Below are positions 6,649 through 14,080 of a DNA stretch of 15,808 nt, in pieces. The stretch comes from Streptomyces rubellomurinus (GTDB lineage Bacteria; Actinomycetota; Actinomycetes; Streptomycetales; Streptomycetaceae). The position numbers and the translations under genes are program-made. Each line of letters opens with the position of its first letter. Within the stretch, counting starts at the first letter, position 1. The notes below the pieces were generated by a model. It searched no databases. It worked only from the letters and a program-made list of their open reading frames with translations, and was not told the origin of the DNA. Location: positions 1 to 15,808 of the forward strand of contig NZ_JZKH01000132.1 of assembly GCF_000961885.1 (NCBI RefSeq), in the 5' to 3' direction.

Positions 6649-6679
6649 TTGTACGACCGCCTCCGAACGGTGCTACAGT
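6649..6679 (+). promoter_or_regulatory. candidate promoter of second tRNA-Val(CAC)
   Basis: TTGTAC (6649-6654), a 19-bp spacer, then TACAGT (6674-6679), ending 14 bp before the tRNA. The spacer is slightly long. Its distance to the tRNA is close to that of copy 1, but the sequence differs. Confidence 0.45.
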
Positions 6680-6690
6680 TCATCTCGTTG

Positions 6691-6770
6691 CCCGGGCGAT
6701 TAGCTCAGCGGGAGAGCACTTCGTTCACACCGAAGGGGTCACTGGTTCGATCCCAGTATCGCCCACCGGA
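6691..6770 (+). repeat. 80-bp direct repeat unit 2 (around tRNA-Val copy 2)
   Basis: Second copy of the 80-bp repeat whose first copy starts 286 bp upstream; no difference was found. Confidence 0.9.
6694..6765 (+). tRNA. tRNA-Val (CAC), copy 2
   Basis: Identical in sequence to the copy 286 bp upstream: acceptor GGGCGAT/ATCGCCC, anticodon loop TTCACAC, discriminator A, no encoded CCA. It has its own upstream -10-like element and its own terminator hairpin of different sequence, so the two copies are probably separate transcription units. Confidence 0.96.
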
Positions 6771-6776
6771 CAGCAC

Positions 6777-6810
6777 GCAGGCCCTGATCGGGAAACCGGT
6801 CAGGGCCTGC
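6777..6810. terminator. terminator of tRNA-Val copy 2, possibly bidirectional
   Basis: A 15-bp stem (6777-6791 with 6796-6810, one T-G wobble) with loop GAAA starts 11 bp after the tRNA. It also lies 37 bp beyond the stop of the convergent exonuclease gene, so it may serve both. Confidence 0.75.
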
Positions 6811-6847
6811 GGCGCGTCCGGGCCCGAACCGCAGCCCGGGCCCGCCG

Positions 6848-7615
6848 CTACGCCGCCGCCTCGCAGCCGTGCGCCGGCTCCAACCGCCGCCCGCACCCGC
6901 ACCGGGCCGGCCGCAGCGGCCACGACAGGTCCACCCGCTCCGGCGTCCCCGACCGCTCGAACCAGCGCTGCAACCCGCGCGCCTGCGCCGCGTGCCAGAT
7001 CGCCTGCCGAAGATGCAGCTCCGCCGCCGACAGCCCGCCCAGCGCCGCCGGGTACCGGGCGCCGATCCGCCGGGTCAGCGCCAGCGCCGCCGTCGCGTCC
7101 GCCGCCGCGTCGTGCGCCCCGGCCAGCTCGACCCCGTAGTGCGCGCACAGGTCGGTCAACGTCCGGCGGCCCTTGCGGTACCGGTCCACGTGCTTGTCCA
7201 GCACCCGCGGATCCAGTATCACCAGCCCCGCCGCGCCCAGGCCCTCCGCCAGCGCCACCCCGTGGTGCCGGCGCAACTCCCGGTCCAGCAGCGTGAGGTC
7301 GTACGGCGCGTTCATCACCACCACCGGACACCCGGCCCGGGCCTGCGCCGCCAGCGCCCGCGTCACCTCCGCCACCACCGCGCGGGCCGGACGGCCGTGG
7401 GCGCGGACCTGCTCGTCGGTGATGCCGTGCACCGCGCGGGCGCCGTCCGGGATCGGGACGCCCGGATCCGCGAGCCAGGTGGTGCTGTGGGTCGGTTCGC
7501 CCGGGGCGAGTTGGACGACCAGGGCGGCCGAGACGATCCGATCGGACTCCACGTCCACGCCGGTGGTCTCGGTGTCGAAGGAGGCGAGTGGGCCGGTGTA
7601 CCAGAGCTGCTGCAT
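6848..7615 (-). CDS. DEDDh-type 3'-5' exonuclease (DnaQ-like)
   Basis: This 255-residue protein has an RNase H-fold exonuclease domain (about 9-182). Exo I is SFDTETTG with Asp14 and Glu16; Exo II is NAPYDLTLLDREL with Asp106; Exo III is HDAAADATAAL with His168 and Asp173, which makes it the DEDDh subtype. Catalysis would be two-metal 3'-5' hydrolysis of DNA or RNA ends. A further 70 residues follow, with helices (LHLRQAIWHAAQARGLQRWF) and a Cys-containing tail (CGCGRRLEPAHGC, Cys239/241/251). No polymerase subunit is adjacent, so this is a stand-alone repair or RNA-processing nuclease rather than a proven replicative epsilon subunit. The ATG has GAGGGG 5 bases upstream. Confidence 0.9.
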   Translation of the reverse strand: MQQLWYTGPLASFDTETTGVDVESDRIVSAALVVQLAPGEPTHSTTWLADPGVPIPDGARAVHGITDEQVRAHGRPARAVVAEVTRALAAQARAGCPVVVMNAPYDLTLLDRELRRHHGVALAEGLGAAGLVILDPRVLDKHVDRYRKGRRTLTDLCAHYGVELAGAHDAAADATAALALTRRIGARYPAALGGLSAAELHLRQAIWHAAQARGLQRWFERSGTPERVDLSWPLRPARCGCGRRLEPAHGCEAAA

Positions 7616-7649
7616 GACTGCCCCTCAGGCGAGCGTTCCGCGCGCCCGG

Positions 7650-7677
7650 TTGATACCCGGTTCTGACGTCCGCTCAA
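7650..7677 (-). promoter_or_regulatory. candidate promoter of the exonuclease gene
   Basis: On the minus strand TTGAGC (7677-7672), a 16-bp spacer and TATCAA (7655-7650) lie 35 bp before the start codon in the 151-bp divergent gap to the DUF4365 gene. The -10 lacks the final T. No convincing plus-strand promoter was found in the same gap. Confidence 0.4.
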
Positions 7678-7766
7678 CCCGTTTGGCGCAGGCCGAGCCG
7701 GGGATCCTGCCTCCGGAGAATCCCGTTCGAACAGGACGGGCCCGGAGCCGGGGGAGGCCACGGGCG

Positions 7767-8333
7767 ATGGCACTGACGCAGCCACCACCACAGCCGCGGC
7801 CGGACGGAGCCGCGGCCGTCCTGCGCGGGAACCTCGCCGTCACCGCCTGCATGGAGACGCTGCAGGTCGGCTACCTGCACGCGGTCGCCGCCGCGGCCGG
7901 CTGCTCGCTCTCCCAGCCGTTCCCGGACAACGGCATCGACTGGCAGGTCAGCCACGGCTCCCCGGAGCACGAGGTGGACGACGAGGTCACCGTCAAGATC
8001 CAGCTCAAGGCCACCCAGCAGATCGCCCCCGACCCGGCCGGGCCGCACTTCAGCTTCACCCTCGACAACGCGCACCTGCGCAAACTCGCCCGCCCCCGGG
8101 TCGCCGTACCCCGGATCCTGGTCGTGATGCTGCTGCCCAGCCGGGTCGACGAGTGGCTGCGGGCCCGGCCCGACGCCATGGAACTGCGGCACTGCTGCTA
8201 CTGGGTCAACCTGGCCGGCCACCCCATCACCGGACGCCGGCGCACCAACGTCCGGGTGCCCACCGACAAGGTCTTCGACGACCGCGCGCTCTGCGACATC
8301 ATGGCCCGGGTCGGCGCGGGCGAGAGCCCGTGA
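7767..8333 (+). CDS. DUF4365-domain protein, putative PD-(D/E)XK-like nuclease
   Basis: This 188-residue protein resembles the DUF4365 family. The core reads FPDNGIDWQV (Asp58), then strand VTVKIQLKATQQI (Gln79-x-Lys81), then FSFTLDNAHLRKLARPRVAVPRILVVMLL and WLRARP...CCYWVNLAG. The D...(Q)xK spacing on consecutive strands is the layout of PD-(D/E)XK nucleases, to which DUF4365 is thought to be related; cleavage activity here is inference. The ATG has GGGGAGG upstream. The stop is 32 bp before the next gene on the same strand, so the two probably form a bicistronic unit. DUF4365 proteins occur in several predicted defence and restriction-like contexts, but none of the usual companions (ATPase, methylase) is present. 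Confidence 0.78.
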   Translation: MALTQPPPQPRPDGAAAVLRGNLAVTACMETLQVGYLHAVAAAAGCSLSQPFPDNGIDWQVSHGSPEHEVDDEVTVKIQLKATQQIAPDPAGPHFSFTLDNAHLRKLARPRVAVPRILVVMLLPSRVDEWLRARPDAMELRHCCYWVNLAGHPITGRRRTNVRVPTDKVFDDRALCDIMARVGAGESP

Positions 8334-8365
8334 CCGCCCGGCCCCGGCAGCGAGGAAGCACACCC

Positions 8366-9547
8366 ATGACACCGCCGCTGACACCGCCGCACGGACCGGG
8401 CGAGCCCGCCCGCCCCCTGCCCGACCCGGCCACCGTCGACCCCGCGGTGCTCGCCACCCTGCTCGCCCGGCACGGCTGGATCCGGCGCGGCGGCCCCGCC
8501 GCCCGCTACGGCCGCTGGACCCCGCCCGACGACGAACCCGGCACCAGCCTCCTCGTCCCCGCCGACGACGGCTTCGACGACGCCGTCGAACTCCTCACCG
8601 ACGCCGTCACCGCGCTCTCCCGCTCCCGCACCCCCAGCGCCCGCTCGATCCTGCTCGCCCTCGCCGTCCCCGGCGACGAACTGCGCTGGCACCGCGACCT
8701 GCCCGGCCCCGCCGACACCGCCCCCTGGGACGACGCCGAACGGCTCCAGCGGGCAGCACGCACCATGCTCGCCGCCGGCGCCAAGGCCGGCCGGACCAGG
8801 GCCGCCTACTACGGCGCCCGGCTGGACGGCCACGCCGGGGAGTTCCTCGACCGCGTCCTGGTCGTCGAGCAGGGCGCCGTCGACCAGGGCGCCGCCCTCA
8901 CCGCCCACACCCCCGCCCCCGAGGGGCGCACCGCCGTCACCACCCTGGTCCGCGCCCTGGAGGCCCTGCGCGACGCCGTCGACTACCGCCGGGTCAGCGG
9001 CGGGCCCGAGGCCTTCGAGAACGCCGTCCAGGCCGGAGTCAGCCGGGAGCTCGTCCAGTCCGTCGAGGACCTGGTCCGCGGCACCACCGGCGCCGGGCTC
9101 GCCGTCGCCTGGTCCGCCGCCGCCGGGATCCCCGGCGGCTTCGGCGACCGCCGGATCACCCTCGACTTCTCACCCGGCGACCTGCCCGCCCTCGCCGAGG
9201 CCGCCGACCTGCTGGAACGCCTCGAACCGGCCGTCGCCGTCACCGTCACCGGCCTGGTCGTCCGCCTCAAGCGGGCCGACCCCGGCGGACCCGGCTCCGT
9301 ACGGCTCCGCGTCCTCGGCGGCGCCGAAGTCCGCGAACTCAAGGTCCGGCTGCCCGACCCCGACTACCGGCTCGCCGCCGAAGCCCACCTGGCCGGCCTG
9401 CCCGTCCGGCTCTCCGGACGGCTCGAACCGCGCGGCGGCTTCCGCCGCCTCGGCCGGCCCCACGGCCTGGAACTCCTCCCCGGCAGGGCGGACGGCGACC
9501 ACGAGCAGCTGCTCAAGGGGCTCGGGGACGGGGACGAACAGATCTAG
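8366..9547 (+). CDS. hypothetical protein, 393 residues, paired with DUF4365 gene
   Basis: No family was recognised. The N-terminal 25 residues are Pro-rich, followed by a compact region with HGWIRRGGPAARYGRWTPP (about 45-63) and GTSLLVPADDGFDDAVELLTDAVTAL, which looks like a basic strand-turn surface followed by an acidic helix. The middle (about 195-250) is helical (LVRALEALRDAVDYRRV). The C-terminal 130 residues alternate strands and Gly (VAVTVTGLVVRLKRADPGG, VRLRVLGGAEVRELKVRL, GLPVRLSGRL) and could be a small beta-barrel; that is a guess. No membrane helix or signal peptide. GAGGAAG precedes the ATG. Strong third-position C bias confirms coding. Its function is probably tied to the DUF4365 protein. 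Confidence 0.75.
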   Translation: MTPPLTPPHGPGEPARPLPDPATVDPAVLATLLARHGWIRRGGPAARYGRWTPPDDEPGTSLLVPADDGFDDAVELLTDAVTALSRSRTPSARSILLALAVPGDELRWHRDLPGPADTAPWDDAERLQRAARTMLAAGAKAGRTRAAYYGARLDGHAGEFLDRVLVVEQGAVDQGAALTAHTPAPEGRTAVTTLVRALEALRDAVDYRRVSGGPEAFENAVQAGVSRELVQSVEDLVRGTTGAGLAVAWSAAAGIPGGFGDRRITLDFSPGDLPALAEAADLLERLEPAVAVTVTGLVVRLKRADPGGPGSVRLRVLGGAEVRELKVRLPDPDYRLAAEAHLAGLPVRLSGRLEPRGGFRRLGRPHGLELLPGRADGDHEQLLKGLGDGDEQI

Positions 9548-9578
9548 GTGACGGCGGGGGCGGCGCGCTCGGTACCAT
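9548..9578 (+). promoter_or_regulatory. candidate thrS promoter
   Basis: GTGACG (9548-9553), a 19-bp spacer and TACCAT (9573-9578) lie 55 bp before the thrS start. The remaining leader of about 48 bases is too short for a T-box riboswitch. Confidence 0.3.
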
Positions 9579-9632
9579 CGTCAGACGCAGCGCAGTGTTG
9601 CGTCCTCTAATCCAGCACGTCAGGAGAGACCG

Positions 9633-11612
9633 GTGACGGACGTCCGGGTAATCATCAGCCGCGAACCCGATCGGGAAGAGCGCGTGGTGACGACGGGCAC
9701 CACGGCCGCCGAGCTCTTCGCCGACGACCGCTCGATCATCGCCGCCCGCGTCGGCGGCCAGCTCAAGGACCTCGCCTACGCCGTCCAGGACGGCGACGAG
9801 GTCGAGCCGGTCGCGATCGACAGCAAGGACGGCCTCGACATCCTGCGCCACTCCACCGCGCACGTCATGGCCCAGGCCGTGCAGCAGCTCTTCCCCGAGG
9901 CCAAGCTCGGCATCGGCCCGCCGGTCAAGGACGGCTTCTACTACGACTTCGACGTCGAGAAGCCCTTCCAGCCCGATGACCTCAAGGCCATCGAGAAGCG
10001 CATGCAGGAGATCATCAAGCGCGGGCAGAAGTTCTCCCGCCGCGTGGTCACCGACGAGTCCGCCCGCGAGGAGCTGGCCGCCGAGCCGTACAAGCTCGAG
10101 CTGATCGGCCTCAAGGGCTCCGCCGCCACCGCCGGCGAGGGCGCCGACGTCGAGGTCGGCGGCGGCGAGCTCACCATCTACGACAACCTGGACGCCAAGA
10201 CCGGCGAGCAGTGCTGGGGCGACCTCTGCCGCGGCCCGCACCTGCCCAGCACCCGGCACATCCCGGCGTTCAAGCTGATGCGCAACGCCGCCGCGTACTG
10301 GCGCGGCAGCGAGAAGAACCCCATGTTGCAGAGGCTGTACGGCACCGCGTGGCCGACCAAGGACGAGCTCAAGGCCCACCTGGACTTCCTCGTCGAGGCC
10401 GAGAAGCGCGACCACCGCAAGCTCGGCAACGAGCTCGACCTCTTCTCCATCCCCGAGGAGATCGGCTCCGGCCTCGCCGTCTTCCACCCCAAGGGCGGCA
10501 TCATCCGCCGCGCCATGGAGGACTACTCGCGCAAGCGGCACGAGGAAGAGGGCTACGAGTTCGTCTACACCCCGCACGCCACCAAGGGGAAGCTCTTCGA
10601 GAAGAGCGGCCACCTCGACTGGTACGCGGACGGCATGTACCCGCCCATGCAGCTCGACGAGGGCGTGGACTACTACCTCAAGCCGATGAACTGCCCGATG
10701 CACAACCTGATCTTCGACGCGCGCGGCCGCTCGTACCGTGAACTGCCGCTGCGCCTCTTCGAGTTCGGGACGGTGTACCGGTACGAGAAGTCCGGCGTCG
10801 TGCACGGCCTGACCCGGGCCCGCGGCTTCACGCAGGACGACGCGCACATCTACTGCACCCGCGAGCAGATGGCGGAGGAGCTCGACTCCACGCTGACCTT
10901 CGTGCTCAACCTCCTCCGTGACTACGGTCTGACCGACTTCTACCTGGAGCTGTCGACCAAGGACCCGGTCAAGTACGTCGGCTCGGACGAGACCTGGGAG
11001 GAGGCCACCGCCGTTCTGGCGGCCGTGGCCGAGAAGCAGGGTCTGCCGCTGGTGCCGGACCCGGGTGGCGCGGCCTTCTACGGCCCGAAGATCTCGGTGC
11101 AGGCGCGTGACGCCATCGGCCGCACCTGGCAGATGAGCACCATCCAGCTCGACTTCAACCTCCCCGAGCGTTTCGATCTTGAGTACACCGCGGCGGACGG
11201 CTCGCGTCAGCGGCCGGTCATGATCCACCGCGCGCTCTTCGGTTCGATCGAGCGCTTCTTCGCGGTGCTGCTGGAGCACTACGCCGGCGCCATGCCGCCG
11301 TGGCTGGCTCCGGTCACCGTGACCGGCATCCCGATCACCGACGAGCACGTGCCGTACCTGCTGGAGGTCGCGGCCGAGCTCAAGAAGCACGGGATCCGGG
11401 TCGAGGTGGACACCTCGGACGACCGCATGCAGAAGAAGATCCGCAACGCCCAGCGCAGCAAGACCCCGTACATGCTGATCGCCGGCAACGACGACGTCGA
11501 GGCGGGCGCGGTGTCGTTCCGCTACCGCAACGGCGAGCAGAAGAACGGCGTGCCCCGTGACGAGGCGATCGCCGAGATCGTTGATGCTGTGGCGCGCCGT
11601 ATCCAGGTTTGA
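9633..11612 (+). CDS. thrS: threonyl-tRNA synthetase
   Basis: This 659-residue class II aminoacyl-tRNA synthetase charges tRNA-Thr. It is full length: an N-terminal TGS domain (about 1-65), the editing domain with HSTAH (His73, His77) and CRGPH (Cys199, His203) that removes mischarged serine, the catalytic core with zinc ligands Cys354, His405 and His532, motif 2 in [17 protein letters not shown] and motif 3 in [17 protein letters not shown], then the anticodon-binding domain (about 555-655; [21 protein letters not shown]). The GTG start is fixed by CAGGAGAG at 9621-9628. A hairpin terminator follows, and the HIT gene lies 141 bp downstream, the order known from mycobacteria. Third-position base preference moves from C towards G along the gene. 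Confidence 0.98.
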   Translation: MTDVRVIISREPDREERVVTTGTTAAELFADDRSIIAARVGGQLKDLAYAVQDGDEVEPVAIDSKDGLDILRHSTAHVMAQAVQQLFPEAKLGIGPPVKDGFYYDFDVEKPFQPDDLKAIEKRMQEIIKRGQKFSRRVVTDESAREELAAEPYKLELIGLKGSAATAGEGADVEVGGGELTIYDNLDAKTGEQCWGDLCRGPHLPSTRHIPAFKLMRNAAAYWRGSEKNPMLQRLYGTAWPTKDELKAHLDFLVEAEKRDHRKLGNELDLFSIPEEIGSGLAVFHPKGGIIRRAMEDYSRKRHEEEGYEFVYTPHATKGKLFEKSGHLDWYADGMYPPMQLDEGVDYYLKPMNCPMHNLIFDARGRSYRELPLRLFEFGTVYRYEKSGVVHGLTRARGFTQDDAHIYCTREQMAEELDSTLTFVLNLLRDYGLTDFYLELSTKDPVKYVGSDETWEEATAVLAAVAEKQGLPLVPDPGGAAFYGPKISVQARDAIGRTWQMSTIQLDFNLPERFDLEYTAADGSRQRPVMIHRALFGSIERFFAVLLEHYAGAMPPWLAPVTVTGIPITDEHVPYLLEVAAELKKHGIRVEVDTSDDRMQKKIRNAQRSKTPYMLIAGNDDVEAGAVSFRYRNGEQKNGVPRDEAIAEIVDAVARRIQV

Positions 11613-11618
11613 TGACTT

Positions 11619-11634
11619 CCCCGCCTGAGCGGGG
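11619..11634 (+). repeat. small hairpin just after thrS
   Basis: CCCCGC (11619-11624), loop CTGA, GCGGGG (11629-11634), 6 bp after the thrS stop. It may assist 3'-end formation together with the larger hairpin downstream. Confidence 0.4.
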
Positions 11635-11680
11635 GTGATCCGAACGGCGTCCCAGTCGCTGAGGCAGTCGCCGAGGTGAA

Positions 11681-11715
11681 GCGCGGGGCAGGCTCTGAAC
11701 GAGTCTGCCCCGCGC
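11681..11715 (+). terminator. thrS terminator hairpin
   Basis: GCGCGGGGCAG (11681-11691) pairs with CTGCCCCGCGC (11705-11715). The inner bases GCTC/GAGT extend the stem to 15 bp (one G-T) around loop TGAAC. It lies directly upstream of the HIT gene promoter candidate, separating the two genes transcriptionally. Confidence 0.65.
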
Positions 11716-11718
11716 GGC

Positions 11719-11746
11719 TTTGCAAGCACGGTTGGGCGAATATGCT
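11719..11746 (+). promoter_or_regulatory. promoter of the HIT gene, leaderless layout
   Basis: TTTGCA (11719-11724), a 16-bp spacer and TATGCT (11741-11746). The -10 ends 7 bases before the ATG at 11754, so transcription would start at or next to the start codon. There is no ribosome site before that ATG, which supports a leaderless mRNA. Confidence 0.55.
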
Positions 11747-11753
11747 GATCAGC

Positions 11754-12302
11754 ATGACGACTGAGCCGGAACTGCAGCGGGGCGTCGGTGAGCCGGACGG
11801 CTTCCGCCGCCTGTGGACCCCCCATCGGATGGCGTACATCCAGGGTGAGAACAAGCCCACCGGCCCGGCTCCGGACGACGGTTGTCCGTTCTGCTCGATC
11901 CCGTCGCTGAGCGACGAGGACGGGCTGATCATCGCCCGGGGGAGCGCCGTGTTCGCGGTGCTGAACCTGTACCCGTACAACGGCGGTCACCTCATGGTGG
12001 TCCCGTACCGGCACGTGGCGGACTACACCGACCTGGACGAGGCGGAGACGGCCGAGCTGGCCGACTTCACCAAGCGGGCGATGACCGCACTGCGGGCCGC
12101 GTCCGGGGCGCACGGGTTCAACATCGGGATGAACCAGGGCGCGGCGGCCGGTGCCGGGATCGCGGCGCACCTGCACCAGCACGTGGTGCCGCGCTGGGGC
12201 GGGGACACCAACTTCATGCCGGTGGTCGGCCACACCAAGGTGCTGCCGCAGCTGCTGGCGGACACCCGCAAGATGCTGGCGGAGGCCTGGCCGCAGGGCT
12301 GA
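11754..12302 (+). CDS. HIT-family protein, Ap4A phosphorylase-like
   Basis: This 182-residue HIT-superfamily protein has the histidine triad H139-L-H141-Q-H143-V-V and a preceding CPFC (Cys44/Cys47), as in Ap4A phosphorylase-like HIT proteins of actinobacteria (Mycobacterium Rv2613c type). Expected role: phosphorolysis of diadenosine tetraphosphate or related nucleotides, which is chemically linked to aminoacyl-tRNA synthetases because these make Ap4A. The context right after thrS fits, since the mycobacterial homologue also adjoins thrS. The downstream pgsA gene of mycobacteria is absent here. The ATG at 11754 is preferred over ATG 11742 because of the leaderless promoter layout; the longer form would overlap the -10. 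Confidence 0.92.
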   Translation: MTTEPELQRGVGEPDGFRRLWTPHRMAYIQGENKPTGPAPDDGCPFCSIPSLSDEDGLIIARGSAVFAVLNLYPYNGGHLMVVPYRHVADYTDLDEAETAELADFTKRAMTALRAASGAHGFNIGMNQGAAAGAGIAAHLHQHVVPRWGGDTNFMPVVGHTKVLPQLLADTRKMLAEAWPQG

Positions 12303-12312
12303 AACGGCTGAA

Positions 12313-12351
12313 AAGGGGCCCACCACCGAGGAGTTCGGTGGTGGGCCCCTT
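12313..12351. terminator. 17-bp hairpin between convergent genes, bidirectional terminator
   Basis: A perfect stem AAGGGGCCCACCACCGA (12313-12329) with 12335-12351 and loop GGAGT starts 11 bp after the HIT stop and 15 bp from the stop of the convergent membrane-protein gene. It is A-flanked on one side and T-ended on the other, suiting termination in both directions. Confidence 0.85.
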
Positions 12352-12365
12352 CGCGTCGAGGGCGC

Positions 12366-14018
12366 TCAGTTGGCGTTGAAGGTGTCCACCTCGTACGGGC
12401 GGCTGCCCTGCGCCTCGGACTTGATGATCGAGGTGCGGTTCTTGAAGAAGCGGTCGGCGTCGAGGTCGTGCTCCTGGAGGAACTCCAGCGTCGCGTTGTG
12501 GACGGCGTTGAGCACCGGGACGGAGAGGTTCATGGCGTTGTCGACCATGGAGCGGTTCTCCCAGGCCCGGCCGACCCAGACGTGCCGGAGGCCGAAGGGC
12601 TCGGGCAGGCCGAGCCCGCCGCCGAGCCAGCCGAGCAGGCCGGGCGCCCGGTAGAAGGGGGCGCGGACGGCCTGGCGGACGACCTCGTCGTTGTCGATCA
12701 GGGGGAGCTTGACCGTGCGTTCCTCCCAGAACTTCACGGTCTTGGGGATCGACTTCTCCTTGTCCTTGGGCTTGTCGAAGAAGACGCCCTTGACCGGGCC
12801 GAGCGCGTAGCCGGCCACGGCGATGGCGAGCACGTCGGCGAGCAGGGTCACCGTGACGGTGAAGGTGAGCACCAACTTGCCGTCGTGGGTGATGAACTGG
12901 GTGGCCAGGTAGTGCCGGGGGCCGCCGGGGAAGGTCTGCTTGTCGGCGATGCTCTGGACGGCGAAGTCGCGCATCCGGTCGCCGTCCATGTCGGCGCTGC
13001 CGGCGGCGGGGCGGCTGATCTCGTCGGCGCCCTCGCCGATGTCGAAGACCACCCACTGCTTGATCTGCACGTTGGGGATGCCGCTGTTGGCGACGTGGCT
13101 GATGCCGAGGCCCTTGAGGTGGGAGGAGATCCGGCGGACCAGGTCCCAGGGGTGGAAGGCGCGGAAGTCGGCGTGGCCGGGGGCGGGGTGGAGGGTGTCG
13201 GCGAGGCGCCATTCGCCCCAGCGGCGGCCGGCGCCGAGGATGCCCTTGGGGCCGGCGTAGTGCTGGATGTTGGTTTCCTGCTCGGCGTCGAGGCGGCCGA
13301 GCTTGTCGCGCAGGTCGGTGGCCTTCTTGTCCAGGTCGTCGCGGGGGACGGCCCGGGAGACGGTGGCGGCGACGGCGCTGCCGCTGACCAGGTCCTGCCA
13401 GCGGGCGCGGAGGTCCTTGGCGGAGCGCTCGACGATCCGGCGGGCGAGGTACCAGCCGATGACCGGGGCGAGCATGGTGATCCGCAGGTAGAGGCCGAGG
13501 ACGCCGGCGGCCGGCGGGCGCACCGCGAGCAGGACGGCGAGGATGCCGGCGGCGATCAGGGCGAGGCCGCCGTAGACGTCGGCGCCGCGCTGGTTGTCCC
13601 GCTTGAGCCAGGCGCGCAGCTGGAAGGCGCCGAGCCAGACCAGGGTGCCGGGGAGGAAGAGCAGGGCGGTGACGACGGTGACGGTGCTGAGCTGGCGGTC
13701 GCGGGTGTTGCGGAGTTCTTCGGCGGCCAGGCAGTGTTCGACGACCTGGCGGGCGTCGACGCCGAAGGAGGGGACGAGGGGTTTGCGGTCGCCGCCGAGC
13801 GCGCGGGAGACCAGCGCCTTGCTGAAGGCCTCGCCGAGGTTGGGGCGGAAGAGCGCGAAGCGGCCCTTCTTGGCGGTGGCGTCGGTGACGGCGTCGACGA
13901 AGCCGGTGACCTCGCCGTCGCGGTAGGCGGCCGAGGAGAGCGCCAGGCTGACGGCGGTCTGCGGGCCGGTGTCGGTCCGGGGTATCTGCGCACCCGGGGT
14001 CATGTCGAGTGTGGTCAC
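12366..14018 (-). CDS. multi-pass membrane protein of unknown function
   Basis: This 550-residue protein was not recognised. A soluble N-terminal region (1-108) is followed by predicted membrane helices at about 112-134, 148-167 and 172-192, a large charged central region (193-380) with a helical stretch DDLDKKATDLRDKLGRLDAEQET, and a last hydrophobic segment at about 381-407. A basic linker DKPKDKEKSIPK and a 140-residue C-terminal domain (EERTVKLPLIDNDEVVRQAV...) follow. No catalytic motif stands out. The GTG start at 14018 has GGAGGAGGGG 8 bases upstream; ATG six codons later is a weaker alternative. The gene is divergent from the DCC gene and convergent with the HIT gene across a shared terminator, so it stands alone. 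Confidence 0.82.
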   Translation of the reverse strand: MTTLDMTPGAQIPRTDTGPQTAVSLALSSAAYRDGEVTGFVDAVTDATAKKGRFALFRPNLGEAFSKALVSRALGGDRKPLVPSFGVDARQVVEHCLAAEELRNTRDRQLSTVTVVTALLFLPGTLVWLGAFQLRAWLKRDNQRGADVYGGLALIAAGILAVLLAVRPPAAGVLGLYLRITMLAPVIGWYLARRIVERSAKDLRARWQDLVSGSAVAATVSRAVPRDDLDKKATDLRDKLGRLDAEQETNIQHYAGPKGILGAGRRWGEWRLADTLHPAPGHADFRAFHPWDLVRRISSHLKGLGISHVANSGIPNVQIKQWVVFDIGEGADEISRPAAGSADMDGDRMRDFAVQSIADKQTFPGGPRHYLATQFITHDGKLVLTFTVTVTLLADVLAIAVAGYALGPVKGVFFDKPKDKEKSIPKTVKFWEERTVKLPLIDNDEVVRQAVRAPFYRAPGLLGWLGGGLGLPEPFGLRHVWVGRAWENRSMVDNAMNLSVPVLNAVHNATLEFLQEHDLDADRFFKNRTSIIKSEAQGSRPYEVDTFNAN

Positions 14019-14057
14019 GGCGGCGTCCCCTCCTCCCCTTGTCAGCGGCAGGTTACC

Positions 14058-14069
14058 GTGCCGTGGCAC
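14058..14069. repeat. inverted repeat GTGCC-GT-GGCAC upstream of the membrane-protein gene
   Basis: Perfect 5-bp arms around a 2-base centre, 40 bp upstream of the GTG start of the 550-residue membrane protein. Its position is compatible with an operator; no regulator was identified. Confidence 0.3.
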
Positions 14070-14080
14070 CGTCGCGCGGA

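Noticed and set aside
6480..6693. Second tRNA-Val copy as an att-site duplication from an integrated element
   Set aside because: The repeat covers the whole tRNA, both copies have promoters, and only 206 bp without any gene lies between them; no integrase is present.
7725..7732. GTTCGAAC palindrome in the exonuclease/DUF4365 gap as an SOS (LexA) box
   Set aside because: The actinobacterial LexA box is CGAAC-N4-GTTCG; here the half-sites are inverted and fused, so it does not fit.
9548..9632. T-box riboswitch upstream of thrS
   Set aside because: The leader is under 60 bases, with no stem structure and no T-box sequence.
9513..12326. A 937-codon open frame on the minus strand across thrS and the HIT gene
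   Set aside because: It is the antisense shadow of two unmistakable genes; its composition (Val/Gly/Leu/His/Arg-rich, no motifs) is typical of high-GC antisense frames.
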